Positions 24,595 through 35,285 of a stretch of 64,000 nt of DNA are shown here, piece after piece. Positions within the stretch are counted from its first letter, which is position 1, and each line of letters begins with the position of its first letter. This DNA is from Mikania micrantha (taxonomy: Eukaryota > Streptophyta > Magnoliopsida > Asterales > Asteraceae). Where the stretch lies: the NCBI GenBank assembly GCA_009363875.1, contig CM018689.1, forward strand, positions 55,553,741 through 55,617,740. The letters are read 5' to 3'. A program made the translations under genes and the position numbers. The notes beneath the pieces were generated by a model. That model saw only the letters and a list, made by a program, of their open reading frames with translations. It did not search any database and was not told where the DNA came from.

Positions 24595-25428
24595 TGTAGA
24601 AACTAACAAAGGCTGATGCTTACCAAACTTCAATGTTGTCTAAGTATAAAGAACAAACAGCCTTCGGAAGGATATAATTCCTATTCGGAAGCAGATCAGC
24701 TTCCGAAGAGTAACTCATTCTGCTAAGGCTGTGCAAGACAAACACTTCGGAAGATTGATAAAGCCTAATCACTTCCGAAGACTGACAGCTTCCGAGGACT
24801 CTCCTTTGAATCAAGGATAAAGACAAAGACTTCCGAGGTTTATCCTCTGACAAAGACTGTAGCTGATTACTTTCTCAGTACAAAAGGGACTGACACAAGA
24901 CATGATGGTCTGATTAAATACAAAAAGAACATACCGAAAGTCAGACAGCAGCATACTTCCCTTACTCGGCATTAAATGCAAAAGATTATCTGAAGCCTTG
25001 AAGATCATCAACATTAAATGTCTTTTGTATTTAGCTAGTCTTTGTAAAGTCAATGTCTATACTTGTAATGATTGTAAAGAAGTGTCTTAGCCTGTTAAGA
25101 CACTCAATATACTAGAATAAGCTTTACTTTATGTATTGTCTAGTATACCCAACTTGTATTCCTACGTGTATACGGTTGTAGCCTTGGCTATATAACCTCT
25201 CATTGTAAAGTCTGTAAGTGTGCTTGTTCGTTTACACTTGTTATACTTTGAGAGAAATATATCTTTGAGCTTGAATTAACTCTTGTGTTCTTATTGCTTA
25301 TTCAAAGATTATTTGTTCATCTTTTAAGTGTTTGTGAGATCCTTCTAATAGATATTCCGCGTCTATTAGATTGATTGTGAAAAGATCTTGTGTAAGTGTT
25401 GTTTAAATTAAACAAACCGATCCAACAC
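24595..25428 (+). mobile_element. Probable solo LTR, 834 bp
   Basis: TG...CA ends are flanked by cggta (24590-24594) and cagta (25429-25433), 4 of 5 matching. A TATA-like ctatataacc at about 25189 is followed by a transcript-leader-like stretch typical of an LTR R-U5. There is no internal coding region. The 5' third (24660-24840) carries at least seven copies of a ttccgaa/ttcggaa palindrome. An alternative 5' boundary at a TGTTG near 24634 would pair better with the CAACA end but shows no TSD. Confidence 0.55.
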
Positions 25429-25652
25429 AGTATTTTTTGAACAGCCAAACAGATAAATAACATGCCACTTATTAAGTATAACTAGTATTTGTGCCCGACA
25501 TGTTGCCATCGGAAGCTATACTATATTCCAAACAACCCACCCATGATGAATCCTTCTATAAAATTTGACATTTTAATGACAAAAAGAGATATACTACAAA
25601 AGCACATACGTAGAAAGCATTATTCAATAGCAATAACTAATGCATCAACAAT

Positions 25653-25836
25653 CAGGGACGGAGGATAGAAGGGGCCCGGGCCCCCTGTTTTTTCGCTCTA
25701 AAGTGTCGATATAATAGTATTTTGTCGGAAAATCCTTCAGTTCCCTTCGTTTTCTTCCGAAAAATTTTCGGCCCCCTCCATTTTCATCTTATAAATCCTT
25801 CGGCCCCGTCTGAGTTTTTTTTAAGATCCGTCACTA
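25653..25836. mobile_element. hAT-type MITE, 184 bp
   Basis: A perfect 8-bp TSD, TCAACAAT, lies at 25645-25652 and 25837-25844. The ends CAGGGACGGA and TCCGTCACTA are imperfect inverted repeats. A nearby tandem copy of the target sequence lacks the element, serving as an internal empty site. Confidence 0.88.
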
Positions 25837-27679
25837 TCAACAATTGCAATTCCTGAATGGAAGAGAGAGGGAGAAAGCATTGTATAATAGCAATAACTAA
25901 TGTATCAAGAAATGCAATTCCTAAATGAAAGGAGGGGGGTTATCAAATTTCCACGAAGAAATATGTCTAAACTCCAAAGTCATTAAATAAATTTAAAAGC
26001 ATTGCATAAAATTAGAGAAGAAATTGAAGATTTACTCAAAAGGAAAACCTGATCAATCTTGAAACTTGAAAGACACTTTATATCTCAATATCCCCCACTC
26101 CTCATCAAATTAACTATTGCTGCTTCCGACCATGGTACCAACATGAAGTTTATTGTTCATTAAACACATATACAAATACTTATAGGTATTTGAGCATTAT
26201 TTGATTGATAAACATTTAAAAATTTTCAAATCCATATTCTAAAGAAAATTAAAAATTTTCTATTACTTCTCGGTTTTTGCATGCCTTTATGCCAAAAGCA
26301 ATTTCATGGAAGAAACATTTGTTGTTTTGGTATTTTTAATGTTGTGACTAATAATAAATAGCTTAAGTCATGGATGGAACAAATTAGAAACGTATTTTGA
26401 CAGAAAGTATTTTTATTTTATTAAATAGTTGATGCTACATTGCATAAACCCTTTTAAAATCTTGATTTGCTGAGAATTATTGAAAAATGCACATCTAATA
26501 TCTTTATATCTGCACCAATTATGAAAACAATTTGATGAATACTTACCAAAAAAACTCCACGAATAATAAAGATGTAAAGTTCAATCAAGTCTCCAACACC
26601 ATATTTAAAATGATGACGTCTTTTAGCATCTACAACAATAATTTCTCTTTATGTGACTGGCGATATAAACTTGATAACAATATGGCAATCGATTCAATTG
26701 CGTAAGTTTTTAACAGTACATTACCATTTGAGGTTCCAAATGCTATAGCCATTCTTTGACTATGATAAAATAGCATTCCCCCTTTATTTTCCTTTCCAAC
26801 ATTTGTAAATCTCTAAGAATTTATACAATCATAAATTTATTCAAAACATTCTATCACATATGTGTTTTTTAGGACGTCGTCAATAACAAATTGAATTGAT
26901 GAAGTATGGTCAAATAACAAATCCAATTGATGAAAAATCAAAATTACATTAAAATGATTTGTGTTTGAATTCAGCAAAACTAAACAAAAGGTTTAACAAT
27001 TCGTTTCCAAACAATTTCATCATACTAATGTATGTTCATTCTATAGTTTTATACATAAACATTTTAATAAACATGTGATAGGCATACATTCAAGCCAATG
27101 CGAATAGGGCAGTTGGGAAGAACAAAAAAAGTCCAAAACCAAATTATAAATCATTGAATCATGATATGAATTGAAGGTTGAATTTGTTACCTTGATCACT
27201 CGAGATGAAGAACTTGAACATCCGACTAAGTAATGGTTCATGTAGATTTGGTCATCTGTGATGATTCTATGAAATGCCGATCACGTTTTGTCGCGAGAAT
27301 CGAAATCAAAATTCCAAATTTGAAATCATTTTGTCCCTTTCATTAATAAATAGACATGTTTATGTAAATATGTATAGAATATGTTTACCTTTCGTTATTG
27401 ATTGAAAGAAGAAATAATCATTAACCCTGATATTATGTGTTCTAGATGTAGAACCTAAAAGATTGTGTTCTTGAATAATATAGAAGAAATCAGTCGGATA
27501 ATGTTGAACGAACGAAAAGGGTGGCAGTTGATGAAAACGGTTGGGATGGCTGTTGACGGAGCGGTTTGTAAGACGGTGACAATGAGTTTAGAGAAAAGAA
27601 GGTAATGTTAAACGGAATATATTTAACGGAAAAAGGACGCTAATAAGGTTTAGATAATTTAGTGTTAAATGACTAAAAT

Positions 27680-27785
27680 TTTATATTATTATTGTTATTG
27701 TTATTGTTGTTGTTGTTGTTGTTATTATTATTAGTATTATTATTATTAGTATTAATATTACTATTATTATAACTATTACTATTAC
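27680..27785. repeat. ATT/GTT compound microsatellite
   Basis: Runs of att, gtt and att trinucleotides with a few interruptions. Confidence 0.9.
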
Positions 27786-28739
27786 AATCTAAATATGTTT
27801 ATTTGTATAAAATTTAAACTTATGACATACTTTTTAACGATATGTCTTCTCTCTTAAACTTGGCATATTATATTTAATTTTTATCCTTTTAATGATTTGA
27901 TCCAACATATATATAACACAACATACTTGTTTATATTAATTTATATCAAATTTAAGTCTGACGAAACAAGCTGGTTGGGTAACAGGTTAAAACGCGTTCG
28001 TGTCAAGATGAATTCAAGTCAGAATGAGTTTCAAACAAAATTTAATTTGGGTCTAAATGAGTTGTTTTTAAAAAAATTCAATTGAGTTCAAATTAAAATG
28101 AGTTGGATGCAAACAAATATTTTATGTAAGTATTTTTTAGTGATTTTTTCATCAAACCTATTATTAATAATTATTATCCATTTTAATCCATTATATTTAC
28201 ACATTTTTAATTTACTCATCTTGACATGCATTGTGTTAAGAAGCTACCTGTTTCAACCCGGCCGTTATATGTTATGTTAAGTTGCTACTCATTCAACCCA
28301 AAATACAATCATTATTTACCCAAACCAACTCATTTCACTTGCTCTGGGTTAAGATTACCGGGTCTAAATTCAAATTGTATGTTAGGATTTAACCCCGGCC
28401 ACAATATTTATAAGAGCGTCCCTAGCATAAATGAACCTCATGGAGAAAATCAGCATCATCGTAAAAAGACTAATAATTTTAGTGATTTTAATTAGTAATG
28501 TTTGTCGCACGCTAGAGCAGAATTAAGGCACTAATATTACAAAGTGAAGATAACACTGAAAGAAACATATAAAGTTGTGATAAATCAATCATCGAAACAA
28601 AAGCGGTAATAAAAAAACATTATTATGTCCTCGTTTGCTCTAAAAACCATCTTGAAGAAGCTCAATTTTTTGTTTGAAAGCCGAAGTAAACACATTTATA
28701 CTCAACTATCGAGTGAAAAGGAATGGAAAAAACAACCCG

Positions 28740-29060
28740 TGTCAGGTTTCGAACATAAAACCGCCAAAAACCAACTTAACATTGTAAACTATTACGTAAC
28801 CGCCAAAATTAAAAACCTCCATGTAACCGTCATTAACCGTCAAAAACCGCCACATGACTGTCGTTAACCGTCAGAAACCGCCACGCAACACCGGAAACAG
28901 TCCCAACTATTAGAAACCGCCATGTAACATTCGAAAACTGACTTAACCTCGTAACCGTTGAAAACACCATAACCGTCGGAAACCGTCATGTAACCATCAG
29001 AAATTGCAGTCACAGTCGGAAACCAACGTAACCGTTGCAAACCGTCATGTAACCGCCTAT
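28740..29060. repeat. Degenerate minisatellite of aaccgtcatgtaaccgtc-type units
   Basis: About 15 imperfect units of roughly 20 bp built on aaccg(c/t)ca, spaced fairly regularly. The pattern is clear, but unit boundaries drift. Confidence 0.65.
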
Positions 29061-30204
29061 TTTAAATGTTGCAGATCTCGTTTCAAAATGATTACAGCAA
29101 AGAATTATCATGATGTTAATTATAAATATCAATGTTACTATATGTAATAAAAGAAGTATATATATTTTGCAAAGTTTGGATGATTACATTGGCATGATAG
29201 TACTGTTTGTAATTAACGAGGACAATGACACTAGTCTATTCATAACGTTTATCTTTAACAAACGAATGTTACTTTTAAAAATGAGACAATCATCAAGGCC
29301 TCGATTGTTGTCAACAATTTGTTGAAGACCGACTAGATCGCATGTAGGATTTAACCTCACAAATATTGGCCACAAATTTTAGCCCAAATTACGTATCAAG
29401 GAAATTAAAAAAAAAAAAAAAAAAATCGGTTCTTGAGCTACTTAGTTATCATTTGAAACATTAGGATGGCTTGAAAAACGTGCCAAATAAATGTCCACTC
29501 TCAGCCTATGCATCATGTTTTCTAGTACTTTTTATGGCACTATGCTTTCTCCAAAATAAACACCATCTACTATTCGCTATTCATAATCATGTTTTTTTTA
29601 CTTTGTAACAGTAGGTCGGATTACTTTTTGACGATGGAATCACCTTTTCATGACCATTTTTTTTTGAACTCTTTTTTAACTTTACAGTAGAGAAAAGGAG
29701 TAGGGCACGTGAGAGAAGCAGTAAGTCACGTGTAAGGGGTTTTTGGACACGTAAAAACTATAGATTTAGGAGACTCTTGTATCTATGAACTCGATCTACC
29801 CGTATATCGCAAAGTTGTGTCTAATATACGTATCTTTACCCTGCACACATGTAAAAGTTATAGATTTAGAGACGTATCTTTAGCTTACGTATTTATGAAA
29901 TCTAAAAAAAACTGTTTTTTTTTTATTTACGGGCAATAATATTACCATTCTCCAAGGCTTAGCCCTTTTTCTAATACTAGTAAAAAGAAAATAAATGAAA
30001 GAAAGGTGAAAAAAAAGAAGAAATAATGCCAGTTTTGTTTGTATTTTCTTAAATGGTGGGGATGTTTTTTCTTCAGTGGGCTCAAGTTTCGATTTTTGAT
30101 TGGGTTTAAGAAGCTCCATCTCTTTCATTCTCAGATTAAACCCCACACTACACTGTGTGTTTGTGTGTGTATTAATCTTTTCTCTTGATTCAACTGTTGC
30201 AGGC

Positions 30205-30213
30205 TTTATATAC
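30205..30213 (+). promoter_or_regulatory. Candidate TATA box of the IDD gene
   Basis: tttatatac lies about 270 bases upstream of the start codon. The bases just before it (ctgttgcag) also look like a 3' splice site, so this could instead be the start of an exon after a 5'-UTR intron. Only transcript data can decide. Confidence 0.3.
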
Positions 30214-30481
30214 AAGAATTTATTCAATCTTACCTGCTCAAGGTGCAACTTCAATGAAAGAAAAGCAAAGAAATTTCATTGAAAAGGCCAAAATATTTTA
30301 AAGATTTTAAAGATTTATAAAGAAAGCTGTTTTTTTCACAAAGCAAACTGCTTTCTTTTACCTTGTCCATCTTCTTTACATCTCACCTGTTCATCTCAAG
30401 AACTCATAAAGCAGAAACAAACAACATCTGTACTGCAAAAATTAAAATTCTGATAGATTTTGGCTACTTAAATCCACCCAT

Positions 30482-33178
30482 ATGTTGGAAACCAACGACC
30501 ACCCAATTCTTCTCCACACTTCTGCACCATCTTCTTCATCTGATCCGTTTCTTTCACCGGAAAATAGCCATTCAAGCAAAAGAAAACGACGTCCAGCTGG
30601 TACTCCAGGTACCCACTTATTAACCTTCACGATTCATCCATCAAATGATCAACGATCATGAACGATCGCAACGTTTTGAGTTTAAATAATGCATGTGTTT
30701 GAATTGAATTTGCAGATCCAGATGCAGAAGTGGTGTCTTTATCCCCTAAAACATTGCTGGAGTCAGATAGATACGTGTGTGAGATCTGTAACCAAGGGTT
30801 CCAACGAGATCAGAACCTGCAGATGCACCGGCGACGGCATAAAGTGCCATGGAAGCTGTTGAAACGAGAGTCACCGGAGGTCAAGAAACGGGTTTTCGTG
30901 TGCCCAGAACCGAGCTGCTTGCACCATGATCCGTGTCACGCACTCGGGGATCTTGTCGGGATCAAGAAACATTATAGGAGAAAACATAGTGATGATAAAC
31001 AATGGGTTTGTGAGAAGTGTTCCAAGAGCTATGCTGTTCAATCTGATTTCAAAGCTCATCTCAAAACTTGTGGCACTCGTGGCCATTCTTGCGACTGTGG
31101 CAGAGTTTTTTCCAGGTTAAATTTCTTTTTTCTTTTTTTTTGAACGACTAATTTTTGGATGAATGGAGTATCTTCGTGTCACAAATAGTACCATCCGATC
31201 ATATATACCTCCCAAGTCACCAGTTCTAAAGGAAACTCATACTTTGAGAAAACCCTCCCTTGGATTCGCAGCCAGGACCAAATGGTTCTAAGCCTTATCT
31301 CACCACTAAGATACCGTTAAACTGTGATGCCTTTTAAAAAATCTTTTTTCTTAAATAGTGATACTGAACGGTTTACTGAGATTTAATCGAATTTAATTTA
31401 GAATAAACACAGGTTAATTGTATATTTGATCAATTCTATGTATTTATAAAGGTTATAAATTAATGAATAAGATATCGATGAAATAAAGTTGATTTTTTAA
31501 GATTATCAAATCATTTTGTAAAAATGGGAAAGATTGGAAGTTATGACATTTTTCCTTCTTGGTGTATGCTTTTTCTGCTCATATTCACATGGATTTCAGC
31601 AACTACCGATAATAAGCAGAAATTCCTTAAAGATTTTATCTTTAAAATGTCGACTTGCGGATATTATGATCCATTTAACGTTAAATTCTCTTAAGATTTC
31701 TTGTAACGGATACAGTACATATTCTATAGTACTTTTGAGTGGATCAGATTCTACAGGAAACCACCATAAATGAATATCTAGCTAGGTTTATGATCTCATA
31801 TTTCTTTTTTAAATTTGTATTATTAGCATTAATTAAGATGGATTTTATTAGAATATTGATTGATGTAGTCCAAAAAGTATGATTAAACTTTAAAAGGCAG
31901 GTGTAATTATCAACTGATTCTTGTTTAATTAATAAATTTTTCATGTTTGAAACATGCTTGTACTGCTAGATTTTCATCATAATATGTTGAAGCTCATCTG
32001 TCTCACATTGATATAATTAACAGTGATTTGTATGATTCCCTATATGAATATATAGACACCAACTCTATTACATGGTCACAAAAGAAAAAAAATGTAATAA
32101 TACATTTTGTTAATCGATCTCTAAAATATCGAGTTTCTTTCTAGCATAACGTGTAACTTACGAAATATTCTAAACAACTTATTAAAATAAGACAAGTTCA
32201 AATTGCACATGAATATATAAGTTTTCTGGCTGGTAATTAACATTCTGACAACTAAAAAATATACATATATAATTAATTTGGATGTAATTTGGATTTTATT
32301 CATATAATTATCATTTTTTTCTAGTTGATCATTATCTTCCAAACTATCTATTTCTTCGAATTAATTTATACTTTTGTTTGCTTGTAGCTAGCCCTACACA
32401 AGAAAGCTTTGATTTCTCCATTTGATTAGATATTTTGTCTTGTAGCCATTGATCTTTGTCTCCATATAATCATCATTATGTTTATAAATTCTTGTGTCTA
32501 TTTTTAATAATTATCGTACGTACATATATTGCTTTTTTCTTTTGACTCATTTACCTTTGTAGAGTCGAGAGTTTCATCGAACACCAAGATGCTTGCACGT
32601 TCCGGCGTGCCCAACCCAACCCAGTACCCACCTTCCAGCCCGTGTGTTCATCTAGGTCGGCTTCAAGCACGAGCCCATCAAGTGACACGAATATAAACAC
32701 CATCCCAACATTATTGCAACGAGTACCACAAAAACCACATCTAGAAACACCATTTTCACAAGCTCAAAACACACAAAATAACTTGGAACTTCAACTTCGA
32801 CCATCATCATCATTATATGATCAACACAACGATAATCAAACCGCTTTGAAGCTATCCATTGGAAGCCCTAAAGAAAAAGAAAAGATGAAGATGACAATGG
32901 ATGAGAAGGAGTTTGAAGAAGAAGCAAGACAACAAGCAAAGAGGCAAATACAAATCGCGGAACTTGAGTTTGCAAACGCGAAGCAGATTAGGAAACAAGC
33001 ACAAGCGGAGTTGGAACGTGCTAAATTGTTACGAGAACAAGCTACTAAAAAGATTAGCTCAACTATATCAGAGATTACTTGTCATTCTTGTAAGCAACTG
33101 TTTCAAGCCACAAGTAATAAGGGTATAGCGATTCCAACTGATGAGATATCGTCGGTTGTAACCGGAGAAGGCGATTAA
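30482..33178 (+). CDS. IDD15/SGR5-like: IDD14/15/16 (SGR5)-type zinc-finger transcription factor
   Basis: Three exons, 30482-30608, 30716-31115 and 32563-33178, join into a 380-aa frame with no stops. Introns of 107 and 1447 bp have GT-AG ends and phases 1 and 2. A basic KRKRRPAGTP nuclear-localisation motif is at residues 33-42. Four fingers make up the INDETERMINATE domain: C2H2 at 64-84, C2H2 at 105-133, C2HC at 141-161 and C2HC at 168-187, with all metal ligands present. The C-terminal half has LELQL at 250-254, a Glu/Lys/Gln-rich helical, probably coiled-coil stretch at about 294-341, and an EITCHSCKQLFQ-type block at about 346-357. That C-terminal block separates IDD14/15/16 from the other IDD proteins. 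Known members act in the nucleus in shoot gravitropism, organ angle, auxin- and starch-related regulation; which paralogue this is cannot be settled here. The ATG is chosen because it directly precedes the conserved N-terminus and is in frame across the splice. Confidence 0.95.
31116..32562 (+). other. Intron 2 of the IDD gene
   Basis: A 1447-bp AT-rich intron from gttaaat to tttgtag. It splits the fourth zinc finger just after its VFSR motif, at an AG|A arginine codon. Reading through the donor gives only a few Phe/Leu-rich residues before a stop at 31143. No inserted element was recognised inside it. Confidence 0.9.
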
Positions 33179-33616
33179 TAGTAGTATTTTCGGGAAACCA
33201 ATTTGTTTTCTTTTGTTCTTTTGCATTTTCTTGTTCTAAGCGGCTGCATTTGTATTCTATGTGATATTGATCATGTCTTTTCTTTTTGCCTATGGAAAAC
33301 AAAATATATATACACATTCACATGTATGTGTGTATGTGTTTGTATAAATTTTGGTAGTGCATGTAATATTACATTTGGAATACTATTTTGGCTTGATTTA
33401 ATCATTTGTATGCTACAACATAAAAAGCAACACTAATACCTAGTAAATTTTACTTATAACATAATTATTAACAAGGTGTGAAAGATGTAGGTAAATTTCA
33501 GCATTCTATGTGTCTTGTATTTTAAATTTATAAAATCAGTTAATAATCATTTTTGATTATACTCGATAAAAAAACAAAAACACTGCAAATAAACATGATA
33601 TAGTTATACTAACAAT

Positions 33617-33889
33617 ACGCCTCATTTGTGAAGCACACATATAATGTGTATATGTGTTGGCCCTCAAGGTGTCAAAGTAAAATTGCACTAATTTTAACGT
33701 TATTGTACCTGTTTTGTGAAAATAACGCTAAAAAAGTTGGGATGATCAACTTCAAATGATAACTTTGAGCCGGGGACTCACTCGGAACAGCCTCTCTATC
33801 ACAACTGGGATAGAGGTAAGGTTTGTTTCTATCCTTCCCCCCATACCCTACTGAAAAGTGAGAATATACTGCGTAAGTTTGTTTGTTTG
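33617..33889 (+). mobile_element. Retroposon with TTTG tail and 18-bp TSD (TS-like SINE)
   Basis: A 273-bp unit between two perfect 18-bp copies of tatagttatactaacaat (33599-33616, 33890-33907), ending in (gttt)n. Its 3' part (gcctctctatc...gatagaggtaaggt) resembles the 3' region of the TS family of plant SINEs, which also end in simple TTG-type repeats. The tRNA-like 5' part is not clear, so a truncated LINE-driven retroposon is possible. It lies about 0.44 kb downstream of the IDD stop codon. Confidence 0.75.
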
Positions 33890-34000
33890 TATAGTTATAC
33901 TAACAATGTTGTTTTAATACTCACATATTAAGTGAAAAATTTTACTTAACGAATTATATTTTCTTCTACTGAGATTCTATGAATTAATGAAATTATATAT

Positions 34001-34250
34001 ATGATAGTTTTCAGGGTTTTGGAATAATAATTATGAAATTTTGATATTAGACGGAATTTTAAATTTTTTGATGTTTATAAAATTAGTTATTAGTTTATTT
34101 AGAGACTTAACAAATGATATGTATGATAATTTTCAGGGTTTTGGAATAATAATTATGTATGAGACTTTGATATTATTAGGAATTTTAAATTTTTTGATGT
34201 TTATGAAATTAGTTTTAATTGTAATTTATTTAGAGACTTAACAAATGATA
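34001..34250. repeat. Tandem duplication of a ~122-bp unit
   Basis: Two adjacent copies share atgata(g/a)ttttcagggttttgg at 34001 and 34123 and remain alignable to aaatgatatg, with small indels. Confidence 0.85.
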
Positions 34251-35285
34251 TGGTAATACATATAATGACTTTATTCATATATGGAATCACATACCAAACC
34301 CATTATATTTTTTTTTCTTTTTTTTTTCTTGAGGGACAAAAAATTTATTGACCATGTGCTAGCAAGAAAGTAGCAATTGCAAAAGAAAGAGTACAATGCA
34401 CTAAATTCAGTAAATTTTTATCAGCATTTGGATATCTAAGATTAGAACTCCAATCACCCAATTTAGGAAAACCTTTTAAATGTGTATAAATATTTAAATA
34501 ATCTTCAAGAAAGTGATTTAATGGTTAAAGTAAGAGAAAGGCAACCTGAAATTCTCAAGTTCAATCTCCACTTAATGGGATTTTTCTTAAAGGTCACCGA
34601 CTGACTAGGTTGCTCGCGGCCGAGCTTTATCTATTCTTCACGGTTAGTTGGGTATTAGAGGATGTGAGGGTTTACCACGTATAAGACTAACGAGGTTGCT
34701 TGAGTGTATATAATCAATTAAGGATCTTCACTACATTAATCTTTGCCAGGGTATATACTAACATGTCGAGCATCGCGTATGATAGAATAACTATATATTA
34801 ATCCGATTTGATTTACAAATTTATGATATAAAAATAAGATGCATGATGATATATCATCTACTAAGCACCAGGCCCATCTACTACGTACCAACCAAAATAA
34901 TATAACTATTCGATATGATTTTACATTTATATATACGAATATAAGTGTGCGTCACTATATATCATCTATGGATCACATGATTCTTGTGCAAATTAAAAGT
35001 GATTTTTACCTTCGAATTGAAGCATACTTGTAACACCCATTGGAGGCCCACATCTGTTGGTACAGTGGTAAGATACCTACATGAGAGGCCCCGAGTCCCG
35101 AGAGTCCCTCGGTTGACAAAACATCAAACCCATAGTCTTTAAACCATAATTACATTACTATAGCAGCGGAATTTAAGATAATGACATAAAATAATATACA
35201 CATACTAAACAAACGTTAAAACATAGCCCATACTTCTAATAGTTATATAATATAGCCAGTCTATGCCAGTGTGGTCCTCAAGATA

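Larger units (their letters stand above)
25845..30204. other. Intergenic upstream of the IDD gene
   Basis: No second gene found; open frames here are short and unrecognised. The region contains an ATT/GTT-type microsatellite, a degenerate minisatellite at about 28740-29060, and repeat-like patches near 28190-28400. The last few hundred bases should contain the IDD promoter, but I could not define individual elements. Confidence 0.45.

Noticed and set aside
25478..27660. Possible Helitron starting at ctagtatttgtgcccgacatg
   Set aside because: No CTRR end with a hairpin could be located, so only a resemblance.
30871..31120. Open frames overlapping IDD exon 2 in other frames
   Set aside because: Shadow frames of the conserved zinc-finger exon.
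34500..34760. Possible SINE (agttcaatctcc B-box-like)
   Set aside because: No convincing A-box, tail or TSD.
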